DNA from: Lunularia cruciata
Lineage: Eukaryota > Streptophyta > Marchantiopsida > Lunulariales > Lunulariaceae
Length of the DNA: 64,000 bases
Assembly: GCA_948567375.1 (NCBI GenBank)
Contig: OX419756.1
Span: 70,260,333-70,324,332 of the forward strand
Direction: 5' to 3'
The notes under the pieces are model-generated. The model was given only the letters and a program-made list of their open reading frames with translations, did not search any database and was not told the origin of the DNA. The first letter of the stretch is position 1; every line of letters begins with the position of its first letter. Shown here piece after piece: positions 30,601-42,519 of this stretch. The translations under genes were made by a program, and so were the position numbers.

Positions 30601-32810
30601 TTAAGTTCTTTCTGCAGGCTTTAGCTTTGGCTTTTGAGAGGATCTTTTCCTCCTTGGCAGAAAGAATTGCCTTGGGGCACAATCTCTTTGCCTTTTTGGA
30701 AGACAACAAGGTCTACTCAATTCTTTGGGATCACGCTTCTTCTTATTAGCACGTGTCTCAACCTTCCAAATTTCAAGGTCCGGCCATTCCCCTTCCAAGG
30801 CCGGACTCTCTTCCTGAGGTCTCTCCTCCTCAAGCGTGATGCAATTTACATTAGTATCCCCCTTTGCCTGAATTGTTGCATGCTTAGCAGGGGTCTGTAC
30901 ATATTTTACAGGCAAATTTGGGTTCGGTGGGTGAGGGCATTGGTTGCCCGTATGGCCCGATCCTTTGCAATTTCTGCATAGGAGAACGCACCCAATTTGC
31001 CTTCTTGGCTCCGAATAGTTTGGAGACCAATGTCCCATTGAGCCACAATTGTAACAGGCTCCGGGTGCAACATTCTGAGGTCAATTTTGGTTGCTCATTG
31101 GTGGTCTTCGTGGAGGAGCATTAGGGTTATACTCCCTTGGTCCAAACCTCGGACCTTGATATGATGTGCTTGCCTGAGGCTATACCTCTTGCGTTTGGTA
31201 CACAACCTCTTCTTCCTCGTCTTGGTTCCATCCCGGAACCCAATCAATCTGCTACACCGGGAACGCATTACGAGTATTGCATTCCTTGTTTGCATGGCCC
31301 GACTTGCCACATGCGGTGCACCATACATTTGATCTACCAAATGATGGGGCCTTCCTTCTGTCTTTAGCCCCAATCATCTGGATATTAAAATCCAAAAACT
31401 CCTTGATGAGGGCATCCAGCTTGGTATCCGCCTTATGTACACTCTTTGCTGGAGGAGTCACTGGTTTCTTACCCCCACAAATTCTTACTCGTCTTGGCTT
31501 TGATTCTTCTTTGGATTCCAAAGAAGAGCTTGAAGACATGGAGGATTCCTTTGAAGAAAGGGATGTACTGCACAAAGCTCTCCTTCTGGGCTTCTTGCCT
31601 TTCTTCTCCCGATTTCTCTGGTTGCCGGCAGAGTGAGAGTGGGCCGCCTCGTAGCGGGTGACATGTCTGAGTACCTTGTCAAGGGAAGTTACATTCCTCT
31701 CCCTCACAAAGTTTCAGGTCTTTGAGGAAAGTCCTCCTAGGAACGAGGTAATGGCTTGGGCATCAAAGTAATCCACCACCCCCAATTGCTTTGGAACTTG
31801 GTTCAAGAGTGCCATGAACCGCTCAGAGTAGTCTCTCAACTTCTCTCAAATCGTTGAGTGCCGTGAAGACACTCGTGTCATAGTCAACCTCTTGGAATCG
31901 TTCTAGGAAGTTGTTTCTCAAGTCTGCACAGTCTGCCAGTACAAACCCCTTCTGGATCACATAGGTGTACCAGCTCCGAGCTTTCTTTTGGAGTAGACTT
32001 GGGAAAATTTGCAGTCAATCCGCTGAGTCATGCTCCTTGTTAGCAAAGGAGATGACTTTGAATTCTTTGATGAATTCATTGGGGTCTTTGTCTTGTTCTG
32101 TCCCCTTCTACTTTTGATAGGCGTGTCAAGTGATAGGCAACAAAGTCATTGTTTGATGCATTGAGATCAGCTGGGGTAGAGTTGAACTTGACAGAATCAA
32201 GGAATTGGCTGGAATTGACGCCATGTTGTTAGCCCAGGGATTCCAATTTGTCAAATTCAAGGTAGGGTCTTCTTTGACAATTTCTGATATGAGGGTGTTG
32301 ACTTCAACCCGGTTGGAAGATTCAGGATCAACACCTTTGATGTGTTCTTCAAAATTCCTTTGGGACAACCAAGGAATCATTTGTAGAGGATGCTAACATT
32401 CTTCTTCCGTGAGTGTCTGTGCTGTCTTTTCCTAAACAAAGTTCTTTAAGGATGCGACTTCCTTTATAGCTCTAGGGGAAGTTGGTGTACTGGGCCATAA
32501 TGCATATGTTTGGCCACTCGAGTCTTTCTTCTTTTTGGACAAAGAGGGAGATGCAAAGTAGCCTTGCCAATCGCCTTTGCGTTTCTTGTGGTCAAGTTCT
32601 CGTAGGGCTTCTTGCACTTTGTGAAGGAGTTGAAAGTCCAACGCCTCTCGTTCAGTTTTGTCAAAAGTGGATGGGACTTTTAGACATTTGTCTTCTTCAC
32701 GCTGCAATGCTCGTCTTCAAACTCTCTCTTCCCATTGTTCTCTCGATGCAAACATTCATATTGCTTTGATACCCAGTTTCAAATTTGGCTTTATATTCTT
32801 CCACTTCCAA
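30601..32810 (-). pseudogene. C1 gag
   Basis: The minus-strand pieces show an N-terminal part (ALDFQLLHKVQEALRELDHK, near 32630), a degenerate capsid core (31700-32380), and a basic nucleocapsid (31707-31252 and 31038-30601) with three knuckles: CTACGKSGHANKEC at about 31270-31315, a CYNCGSMGHWSPNY whose last Cys is Tyr near 31030, and CRNCKGSGHTGNQC near 30935-30980. The frame is broken at several places. Three knuckles is more than the single one of families A and B. Confidence 0.78.
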
Positions 32811-32816
32811 GATTTG

Positions 32817-32843
32817 TCTCCCCGGTAGTGGTGCCAAAAATCA
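32817..32843 (-). promoter_or_regulatory. Primer binding site region of C1
   Basis: On the element strand the LTR end TTGTCACA is followed by TGATTTTTGGCACCACTACC and GGGGAG. It resembles the TTTGGCGCCGTTGCCGGGGA site known in Athila and related elements, with substitutions. The exact tRNA is uncertain. Confidence 0.72.
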
Positions 32844-33638
32844 TGTGACAACTCGGCAAATATCACTTTTGCGGTAACCGGGTAAGTAAAGTTTGTTCCC
32901 GCAAAGATACAATTTAGAATTGGTCAAATACAAAGTCAAATAGTAACTTGTAGTTCTTCTTGATTGCTTCTTTAATCTCATAGGTAGAAACTACACCCAG
33001 AAGAGAGTAACAAGCACTAACTCGCAGTCTTGTCACAAATTCACACTCCTTAATCACAACTCCATCAATTCTTTCCAAACAATCTTGATTGTGATGATTC
33101 AAGCTCTCCCAAAAATGCCACTTCACTTCAAAACAACTTTGCCTTAGAATTGTGTTCCACCCCTCCACTGAAGGCACAACTTCCTTGATCAAAATTGCTT
33201 CACATCAACACTATGCTGCACTCACAAATGCAGAATACTACCAACACTACAATTCCTCTCAGATCTATCAAGGCATTGCTTTGATTGCACTTCACTCAAG
33301 ATCAGACACACAGAATGAAGATCAAGGCTACTGTATCCAACATCCAACAAGCACATTGACTTGCACTTCAAAATTCTCCACACACTCACAAACATAGACA
33401 CAAAGTTGATACTCGAAATCAAGCTTAAGCAACGAGCATTGCTTCACAGCACTTTGCTTTATCTATTCTCAGAATTATGAGCACTGAACAACATCTGACT
33501 GTGAATGCCACTCTTAAATAGTGAAGCAATTGATAGTTATCTTCCTAGTGTACCTCTTCCTAACAACTCTACAAACCTGTAGATCCAAAATGACAATGCA
33601 CCTCTTCATATCTGCCTATTCACATCTCAAATTGGTTA

Positions 33639-34547
33639 CTAATCCGATCCGATGTCTACTTCTTCCTCGGTTTTCAAACCCGAACCCGAAGTAACTTCAC
33701 TTCCTACTGCTCTATCCTCGGGTTTCATAATTCCTACATCTTCTACCAGATCTAACAATTCTTTTTCCTGATCTGACATTTCACTAGTGGATAATCTATC
33801 TAACTCCTTATCTGCTGACCCACCCTTTTCTAATGTCTCCAATGGTAACTCTGAAGACATCTGCACTCCTACTTCATCTACTTTGGGTTTTACTCTAACG
33901 TCTTTCTGAAGTTTATCTATCTCTAACTTCACTAGATCTAATCTAATCATGATATTGTCTTCAACTTCCAATATCTTCCTATCTACCCGAGTTAAGAGAC
34001 TAATTAACAAAGCATTCAAGTCTGTATCCTTTGCATGTCTCCTCCTTGTCTCCTGCACCAACAACTTCAACTCGTGCAGCCTCGTCTCTTCAATACGAAC
34101 ACTGGCCTTTGTACTCAGCATTGCATTCATCTTGATTACAATCTCCTTCAATGGCTCCAATCTCATCTTCCTTTCACGCTCCCGGTCTGCAAGCCAATCT
34201 TCCCTATACATTTCCAACTCTGCCTTGAACTCGGCTTTCATAGTTTCCTTCTCCTTCTCCTTCTGCACAATCTTCTCTTCTTGATTACAAAGTAACTCTC
34301 GTAATCTCTCTTCTTCCCTATATCTCATTGTCAACTCTCGTTGCCACAGTTGCTTCTTCTCTTCTACACTCTCCATCACTCTATCAAGCTCTTGTTCCTT
34401 CTCTGCTACCCTTGCCATAGCGTGGATAATTTCTAGTCTTGAATCAGCAAACTGCTGCTTCAAGATTTTGTACTCTGCTATTTGTCTCTCCCTTGCTATG
34501 TCATTCTTCTTCACAAGTTCTTCTTGATACCTTGCCTCTCTCTTCAA
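33639..34547 (-). CDS. C1 right LTR: coiled-coil reading frame, C-terminal part
   Basis: An open frame of 302 codons, almost wholly charged coiled coil: MKREARYQEELVKKNDIARE, VAEKEQELDRVMESVEEKKQ, EEERLRELLCNQEEKIVQKE, ADRERERKMRLEPLKEIVIK, LVKLEIDKLQKDVRVKPKVD, ending VDIGSD. The left LTR counterpart has the same C-terminus and stop. It is in the same register as the pieces at 34962-36218. I do not recognise the family; structural or nucleic-acid-associated roles are possible but not shown. Confidence 0.72.
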   Translation of the reverse strand: MKREARYQEELVKKNDIARERQIAEYKILKQQFADSRLEIIHAMARVAEKEQELDRVMESVEEKKQLWQRELTMRYREEERLRELLCNQEEKIVQKEKEKETMKAEFKAELEMYREDWLADRERERKMRLEPLKEIVIKMNAMLSTKASVRIEETRLHELKLLVQETRRRHAKDTDLNALLISLLTRVDRKILEVEDNIMIRLDLVKLEIDKLQKDVRVKPKVDEVGVQMSSELPLETLEKGGSADKELDRLSTSEMSDQEKELLDLVEDVGIMKPEDRAVGSEVTSGSGLKTEEEVDIGSD

Positions 34548-34961
34548 GTTCTCAATAACTTGACACTACACTACTGCATCCCCTTGCAGTACTTCCCTTT
34601 CCTCCTTGCCTCGGATTATACTCTTCTTCAACTCTGAGTTATTCTCTTCTTCCAATCTTGCTAATACCTACAACACAATCTTCACCTCCAGACATTTTGA
34701 CTGCATCTCTTTCTTCTTGTGCTCTAGCTTTTCTAACAATGGGCACACAATTTCTCACAAGTACTCCACTCCATCACTCGCAACTACTTCAACCTGCAAA
34801 GTGATCTCCTTCTTTACCTCTTCTTCTCTCGATACTCGCCTTCTTCTCTGCAATCGTCATATCAGAATAGACGCTTCACTTCCCGAACTAGCATTCTCCT
34901 CTTCCCTTGCCTTTCTCGGACCCGCTTCACACTTTGCCTTGCATCTCAACCAAACTTCCTT

Positions 34962-36218
34962 CTAAATCATAATCTTCTTCTCCTCCGGCTCGAGTACCTT
35001 GTCCTCCAACTTCGTGTTATTCTCTTCCTCAAGCTCCACCCAAACTTCTTCTTCTTCTTCTGCAGGTCCCGACGTCATCTTTCCATCTTCATTGCTATCA
35101 CTACTTGTATCCCCACTTTGTAGCATGAGCTCAGGTTCCTCCTCGTGTTCCAAGTCTTTGGACTTGCACTCGGCTTTGCCTTTTGAGTCTTCTTCTGATG
35201 ATGTGATCACCACCATACCTTTCCTCGAATTTCCTCTCTTGGTCTTCCAAGGTCTTGTCTTCTCTATGTCTTCACCTTCTCCTTGTTGACTCCGCTTCTT
35301 CAACTTTGGAGTACTCACTTCTACCTGTGCACTCTTTTTTGTCTGTGCGTAGTACTCAGCAGTGCTTTGGATTTGAAGAATATATTGTTGCTCCTCCGCT
35401 TCAACTTCTCTTCTCAAGTCGGGATGAAAGTGAGACACCATTCTGTTGCGCTATGCCAAATTGAGCAAATTCAACCCGAGGTAGAAATGTGCTGCAAATG
35501 GCACGATGTAGTGTGGAGACAACTTATCCCACAAATTCCACACCATCTGCCTTGTCCTCCCATGGAAGCACCTTGCCCAGTTGATAGGTTCTCCTGCAAA
35601 CATCTTATGGAAGAACACCGCTTGGTGTTTCATCACATAAGTCATCCTCTTCGGCTTCAAGATTGCCATGAGAGCACTCACGATCTCTCTCTTCACCGGA
35701 TCTTTATAACTCTTGACCTTATACCCATTCTTTGTCCTCTTCAAAGAGAAGGCATCCCTCACTTCTTGGGTTTCTTCGGCTACCTCTCCCTTCCCCAAGA
35801 ATGTGGCACCCTGCTCCACGCCTGCCTCTCTTCTGAGCACCAATCTCCAATCCAACTCTATCCAACGAGCCGGATTTCCTCTCTTCCGCTCTTCCTTGGG
35901 GCCATAGAGACACTTACTCTCAATTATCTCGGTCATGAAACTTGGAAAACTTACGTTCTAGTTCCACGCCAAGAATGTGATCCAAAGTCGGCTCAAAACT
36001 TCAATTCTTGCGATCACATCTAACCTCTGAATTGCATGATTTCTCACTGTGAATTTGGAGTTCTTCTTTCCTCCTTCCATCTTTCCTGCTTCCTCATTGT
36101 CTCTCGGTTTAACTCTCTTGAATTCTCCTCTACACACTAGCGCGTCTTCAACTCTACTTCCCTTCCCATGATCTCTTGCAAGACGACTCCTCAACGGCAA
36201 AGGAAAATTGCTCAACAT
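34962..36218 (-). pseudogene. C1 right LTR: reading frame, N-terminal half with two stops
   Basis: A single register of about 419 codons begins at an ATG (36218) shared with the other LTR: MLSNFPLPLRSRLARDHGKG, RRLDVIARIEV-like segment, stop at about 35957, then FFHKMFAGEPINWARCFHGR and HYIVPFAAHFYLGLNLL, stop at about 35450, then MVSHFHPDLRREVEAEEQQY and an acidic part (TSSEEDSKGKAECKSKDLEH). The two internal stops are absent from the left LTR where that part exists. The final TAG at about 34960 is present in both LTRs, so it may be the true end. The middle faintly recalls the plant transposon proteins linked to Athila; this is weak. Confidence 0.62.
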
Positions 36219-36632
36219 TGCTTTGTCATTAGCCCAATTTTTAAAGAGTTGTGCTTTCTTTGTCTTTCTTCAATTTGAGTTTCTACCAAGAAATCACACC
36301 TCTTGCATGCGTTTGTCATTGTCAAGTGTACTTCATGCGTATGACCGCCGGTTTTTGAACAGTCCCTTCTTGAATTTCTCGCCCCAAAGAAAGGTTGTCA
36401 CACTATCTTTGCCTCGGATTGAGCTCCCCCCAATATGAAGACTTCTTACTTTGGGTTGTATGCTGGCAGGGCAAGTCCGAGTACTTCACCTTATGACCCA
36501 AAGCCATGTTACCTTGGGTTTCATCCCGAAGACTCTTTTCTTCGCCTTCTTTGGCCATACATGCGCAATTCGACTTCTCTATACACTTCTTCTTCTCCAT
36601 TTCAAAAAAAAACAAAAAATGTGGGTACCACA

Positions 36633-37652
36633 AGTTCACATATCTTCCAATAGCTTAGGAGATTCATGAGAAGAATAGCCCAAACTTTACAAAATTGAGG
36701 AGCAATGTGTTTGATTGGATAAAGGTATATTGGCACAAGGTCCTTGAGCAAGAAATCTCTACCCCAAGAGAAATGTACATAGACCTAAGAGTGGCTCAGA
36801 CCAAATAAGACAATGATGAACAAGTTTTTTGCCCCATTCAAGAATAAGAAGACCAAAAAATGGTTGGAAGGTAAATGGGTATGATGATTCAATGAGGTGC
36901 ATTGCTATTACATCAATAATGAAGTTGTTCAAATCAACTAGGACCACTTCTATCAACAACAACCATGCTACTTTTTTTAGCTATTACATAGAGTGCACTT
37001 TGTGGACTATGTAAAGATGTTCTATCAACAAGTGTAGAAGCTGATAGAGAACTTGAAGATAAGCAAAAGAACACTTTTCTCTTCCCCATATGTGCTACAT
37101 TATTTCATTGGATGAAATTATTGAAGAAAGAAGAGAAGAAGTTGTTCTCTTTGCATCATTACACACCAAGGTATTAGCAATCACAACCTAGATATACTAT
37201 AGAAGTGTAGAAGTAAAAGGAAGCCTTTTGAAGTATTGAGAGATTGGGTCAAAATTCTAGTCACCATTGGCCCAAGCTCCAACAAAGGAGGAAGAAGACA
37301 ACAATTGCACAAGCAAAGGTGCAAACTGCAAAGAAACACAAGCCCAACTTGTAAATGGGTCAAAATTCCAAACACCATTGGCGCAAGCTCCAACAAGAGG
37401 AAGAAGAAGACAAAAATTGCAAGAAAAGGTTCAAAATAAAAAGTAGTACAAGAATACAAAATACAAAGTAGTATCTACATGTAATTGAAGAAAAATCAAA
37501 AGACAATGGCTCCAATCAAGAATACAAAGAAAAGTTGGAGAGTGAGGATGAAGGTAACAAAGGAGTAGAGGTTACTCCTAAATTGCAAGCTACAAAGGAG
37601 GAAAGAGAAGGTGGCCATGCCCAAGAGCAAGAGCAACCAACCAGGGCAAATA
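36633..37652. other. Non-coding stretch with a 111-bp repeat
   Basis: No real gene is seen. It contains a lysine-rich low-complexity stretch and a two-copy repeat of period 111 bp (from 37245 and 37356), each copy with GGGTCAAAATTC and CAAGCTCCAACAA. It could be the gag spacer of a lost retroelement. Confidence 0.55.
37245..37440 (+). repeat. Two-copy 111-bp direct repeat
   Basis: Copies start at 37245 and 37356. In the plus frame they read WVKILVTIGPSSNKGGRR and WVKIPNTIGASSNKRKKK, so the period is 37 codons. No family is recognised. Confidence 0.65.
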
Positions 37653-38235
37653 TGTAATACTCTGAGGACAAGAGAACTCTCTAAGATATTAGAGAGGAAA
37701 CACCAACTTCACACTCAATACTCTTATGCCCCAAAGGAGCGCCTTCTCTCTACTACATAGCACGGAGGATCCCCTCAAAGGAAATTCCACCCTTGGATCA
37801 GATACATGGATTGGTGACCTATCTTCAAGCTCCGCCCTTAGATTAGTTGCTTGGGTGGGTGACATGTCAATCCTTGTCCTATCTAGTTGGTCAAATAGGT
37901 TCAACCGGAAGGAATCTTCCTATAAGGAGCTCAGAATCATGTGGATGAGGAACCGTTGGAAAGCTCTTGATGAGAAAAATAATAAGGGGTCAAAGGCAAG
38001 CCATGTTCTCCTAAGAGAAGAATTCTTTTCATTTTTTAGGCATAATTCATCTATTTAGGTCTCCAAAATTGGCTCTCAAGTTTTCAAGCTACCTTCAATT
38101 TATGCTCTACTAGTAGAAGTACTCTTTTGGTGACACCTCTATCTATTCTACCTAGCTCATTTTCTACAACATCCTTTTAGATGTTACCAAGCCAATTTTC
38201 ACCTCTAGATAATATGTCTAGCCATTGGTATTACA
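37653..38235 (-). repeat. Solo LTR of family B
   Basis: It is 583 bp with TGTAATAC...GTATTACA ends and flanked by the perfect duplication AAATA (37648-37652 and 38236-38240). It aligns with the B2 LTRs (gaggacaagagaac, ccaaaggagcgccttctct, ccaccttggatca-type segments) with no internal region beside it. This is the product of recombination between two LTRs. It is shorter than the B2 LTRs, so it represents a subfamily closer to the B1 LTR. Confidence 0.9.
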
Positions 38236-41200
38236 AAATACCACCATTCTCTATGATTGAACTTTCCTTGGACTAGGAAGGAGGAGATGAAAACCAACAA
38301 GGAAAAGCACAATCTGTCCCCACAACAAGAGTAGACATGAACCACCACAAAGATATCCTCTCTTTGGGAACGGGTGGGACTTGGGTCATAGCTCCATTTT
38401 ACCCCCTTTGTCTTTTTCTTGTATGCTTGATGGGGCCTTCTCATCTGTCTTGCTTTCACACGCTATTGTACTTTACTTTTCTCTCTTTGGGAACACACAA
38501 GGTGCCTAACTATGGAGATTGAAGATTAGAGGTTGTAGGTAAACCTATAACTACTTGTCTGAACACACGTGTTACCTAATAATCGGAATTCTCCACTCTC
38601 GTAACTAGTATTCTTGCTATCAAGTAGGGTAGTGACGGGCAACCTAACTTGTCATCACAACATGCACTCTTGATCTACTGGTCATCATTTCCAACATTAC
38701 CAAGGAGAAATACACAATACTCCTAGAAGGAAAGAACCTAAGCGCAATGCCCACACACCAATCCAAACCAACTGGGCATACAAACATGCATGCAAGCACA
38801 AAGAGGATCCAATCACATGAATGCGGCAACAACTCTTTGTGCTTTTTGTCGGAAAAAGAGCTTAGAGCCTTCATGCTCTATCATCAAGCTAATTTCAATC
38901 TGTAATCCAAGTCTCCTCCAAGCTTTACTTCCGATCTCAACAAATTCCTACTCCATGTGAGGATTCCTATGTCTTCTTGATGGGAAAACTATGCACAGCT
39001 CATATGAACACAACTCTTTCTATATAGCTTGGATTAAACTGTTCTAGAATTCAATGCAAAGCCTGTGAAATAATATTTCTAATGATATAAAATAGATCTC
39101 AATCAGATTACTACAACTCCCTTGACAAGCTCTGAAAGTTGGCCAGGTTTTTGCAACTCTCACCCTAATTCAAAATCCCCTTTTTAGGGTTTTGCCCTTG
39201 GTTCTTGCCAACTTTCCCCTAATTTCTAAATCAGAGGTACACTTGATCCTCAAAAACACTCTAGAGATCTGAACTCTCAATCATAGTCACAAAAGTGAGA
39301 GAATTGATATTCAATTAAGATTGAAGAAAGAAATGCTCCTCCAAGCTTACAATAATCTTTTCAATAAAACTTGTTGCATCAGATCTCACTCTCTATGAGT
39401 CCAAAGCCAACTAAATTTATCATAGTATTGGTTGTGCTCTTGGGTAATACTCTACAAAATTTGATGGTCTAATCCAATCCCAATCTCTAGATATGGATCA
39501 ATTCCTGAGCTGGGCTAACTTGTGAGCTCTACAGACCCAAGTATACTTGATCCAAGACCTTGAATTCTCTATTTGAAAAATTCACATGAAACCTTCACAC
39601 AAAGGTGCACACCCTAACCAAAAACAAGACTTGAAATTTTCATAAGGTATCTCGAACCATAACTTGGAGAGTGACCAAAACTCCAAACCTGATCACTAGC
39701 TCTTCTCCGTCACCTTACACCTCAAGAGCTTCAACTCAATCAACCAGATCTAATTCAAGATTGATCCAAAACTAAAATTTCTTGTTCTCAATACTGTAAG
39801 CACTTTTTCTACTCTCCAATCCCACTATTAGATAGTGAACATGTCTCAAGAAGCTCTCTCATTTGTATACTTTGTGCTCCTAGGTATGAATTTCACCCCT
39901 CTTGATTCAATCAATCATATCCCTCTCAAAATTGACACAAATCATATGATTGTTATCTCAAAATTGTAGCCTCTCAGCTTCTCTTTCCAACTATGGTCTC
40001 CTTTTCTTGAGTGGCCTCCCCAAACTCCTTTGGTGGTCAAGAAACTCCAGACTTCTCTCTTGGGACCAATCTCTTGCACATTTGTCCTTTAGTCTTTTTA
40101 CTTTTTGACAAATGGACCCCACAACTCCACCTTGAAGCTTATGAGCAAAAATTTAGGCATTCTCCAACTATAGAATAACATATATTATCAAGTCCTAGAC
40201 ATGCTCATAAGTAAGCACCGGAAGGATGATAGGATCTAGGTTTCCCATCACCGACTCCATGAATATAGCCCCAAAACATGCCACCAACCAATCCCGTAAG
40301 CCATCATGGTGAAAAATCTGAAGCCTGATGAGAAAAGGATTCAAGAGTGACAAATTGGGAACATGGGACATCTCATGCTCAAATGCTTCCCCTAATGTTC
40401 TACCACTCGCACATTGCTACAACTCTCACTCCCAAAGTCCTCCTCCCCCTCGAGACTCCTCGACTAAAACACACCCTTGTCTCTCCACTCGCCCTCATCT
40501 ATATTCATCAAAGCCCTCCAGCACTATTAGATTGTAACCCACTTGGCCAATCACATACATGTATATAAATTGCTCACATGGCAACATCTCATCTGTTGGA
40601 TCTAATAGACAACCGACACCACTAATATGGAGATAAAATTGATGTCACTTTTTTACAAGCTACACAAACCACAACACGACAACGCTCTCACATTTTCATT
40701 TTAAAATAGGATGGGACTTTGGCATAAGAGGACAAAAGGGCATCCAAATTGTGCAATTATGAGGTATGATGTTGAGACACCAAACCTCAAGTCAAACTTA
40801 AAGAAATTTTTGGTAAACATAGATCTTTGGTAAGCAAAAGATAGACCAATATGATAGTTAGTTGCCCAAAGGCAAGAGACTTATAACCAAAGGATAAGAA
40901 GAAGATATGTCAAAGAAGAAGAAGATTACAAGAGCAAATAGTCCAAGAGTGAAGGAGTACCCTTATTTTCAAAAGAGCTATAGGTAAAATAATACTTTAT
41001 CCAAGCATGGAAAGATGAGAGTGAGGATAGAGATAAAGAATTAAGATCTTGCTCCTAAGAGGTGCCAAAATTGGGGAGCACTCCAATGGTTCTTGGCATC
41101 AAAGAGACAACGCAAAGAAGAGAAGTTAATGAATGTGTTAATTTAGAGGAGGCTAAGCCTTTGGAGTTGTCATACAAAGGAGATGAAGAGGAAGAACCAA

Positions 41201-42519
41201 CCTAAAGAGATTGTAAAGGTTTGCCAATGTCCTGGTGGATCATCAATATGCTAGGACCCACACTACATATAATGGAGGATGTTCATCCCTTCTATTGAGA
41301 GCTACATTTGGACATAAACAACCCTAAGAAATTGAAAAAGTGCCTACACTAGATGGTACACAATGCTAGTTGGGAGAAGACAAAGCTCCAAAGTAAGATA
41401 GCAATATCTCATTACAAAATAATTCAAGCTCATAACAAAGTTGCAAAAATAAGGAGCAGTTTGGGATTGCTACAAGGTAGAAGCTCCATGAGTTAGAAGA
41501 CGTGCTTGCAACTCAACATAGAGAACTCGCATCCACAAAAGAAGAATGCAGCTATTGGTCAAAGGTAGGGAACCAATAGAAGAAAGGCAAGAAGGAACAT
41601 TGGGAGAATTAAGATGGTAAGATGCAGAGAACTAAGACCTAGATCAACATTCAAAAGATAGCAAATGATCAATGGACTCAAGGGTCCTTGGACCATTTGA
41701 AGGAGCACAAGGAGAAATTATGTGCCTTTGATGAAGAAGTAACCATGATCAAGGAAGAATTAACCAAAGCACAAATCAAGCTTGCAAGGGTTGAGCTAGT
41801 GCATAAGAATTATAAGGAGATAGGTTAACTCTACATAGAAGGGTTGATCAAAATAGCTAATGAACTCATGATTGTGGAAGATGTTGCATGCCAATTGATA
41901 GATCATGCATAAAATGAAATCATGACTCAAACTCATCAAATGAAGTTATTGAAATTGAAGGCATACATTTATATGTTAGAGTTAAAGGTCTACTTCAATG
42001 AACAATTGAACAAGTTGTCTACCCAATTGAAGGAGCATACCAAGGCCAAGTTCCAAGGAGTCTTAACCGCCATTCTAAAGGAACTTGCAAAATATAAGGA
42101 TAAAAGTTGATAGGTTGATTAGAAAATGCAAAGGTGAAAGTAGCTCAACTCATGCAATCTTCTTGTATATAGATAGAGGATGAAGGAAACACCTTTAGGT
42201 TGGTACACCTTTATACTTGACCATTTGTATAGAATGTATGTGTGGTAATGCCTATGTATAGTAGGAAAATTTTCATAGTGACAAGTCATTGGGACCATAT
42301 CCTCAATAGTAAGGTAGAATAAAACAACAAGTAGAGTGTACAACCTAGATGTTGCCATGTAGGCCGCACCTTCACATATCTTGACTAAGATAAGATAAGA
42401 TGATTAGATAAGATTAGTGTTGATAGGAGTAGAATTAGTCAAGGATTTTGACATTGCGTAGCCATTGGATTTGCACCGTCATTGTTTAGTAGAGAGTATA
42501 AAGGGCTTAGTCCCAAGAA
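38236..42519. other. Decayed repeat DNA between two family B LTRs
   Basis: I find no clear gene. Around 40110-40150 the minus strand reads caaggtggagttgtggggtcc, which resembles the end of a Ty1/copia element (purine tract then LTR start), so part of 38.6-40.1 kb could be a copia LTR; no partner is visible. From about 40860 to 42110 the plus strand has lysine and glutamate rich fragments (for example KVYFNEQLNKLSTQLKEHTK at 41980-42040), like a broken coiled-coil gag. Neither can be assigned. Confidence 0.4.

Larger units (their letters stand above)
23790..36632 (-). mobile_element. C1: large Athila-like Ty3/gypsy element with coding LTRs
   Basis: A 12.8-kb minus-strand element. The left (3') LTR is 23790-26656 and the right (5') LTR 32844-36632. 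Each begins TGTGGTACCC and ends GGGTTGTCACA or GAGTTGTCACA on the element strand. A polypurine tract lies next to the left LTR. The primer site next to the right LTR reads TTTTTGGCACCACTACCGGG, resembling the Athila and Tat type. Flanks are AGTTT and AGTTC, a target duplication with one mismatch. The internal order is gag with three zinc knuckles, protease with a DLG active site, reverse transcriptase, RNase H, integrase. The RT wording (RKVNAVTRKDHHPLPF, VFIDDFCVFG) is closest to Athila in my memory. Confidence 0.93.
32844..36632 (-). repeat. Right (5') LTR of C1, 3.79 kb
   Basis: It is bounded by TGTGACAACTC and GGTACCACA on the plus strand. This is exceptionally long for an LTR. It holds the less deleted version of the LTR reading frame (36218 to 33639 in one register). 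The partner is 23790-26656. Confidence 0.93.

Noticed and set aside
40110-40150. Ty1/copia element on the minus strand ending near 40.13 kb
   Set aside because: Only a purine tract and LTR-like start are seen. No partner LTR, primer site or copia protein could be found.
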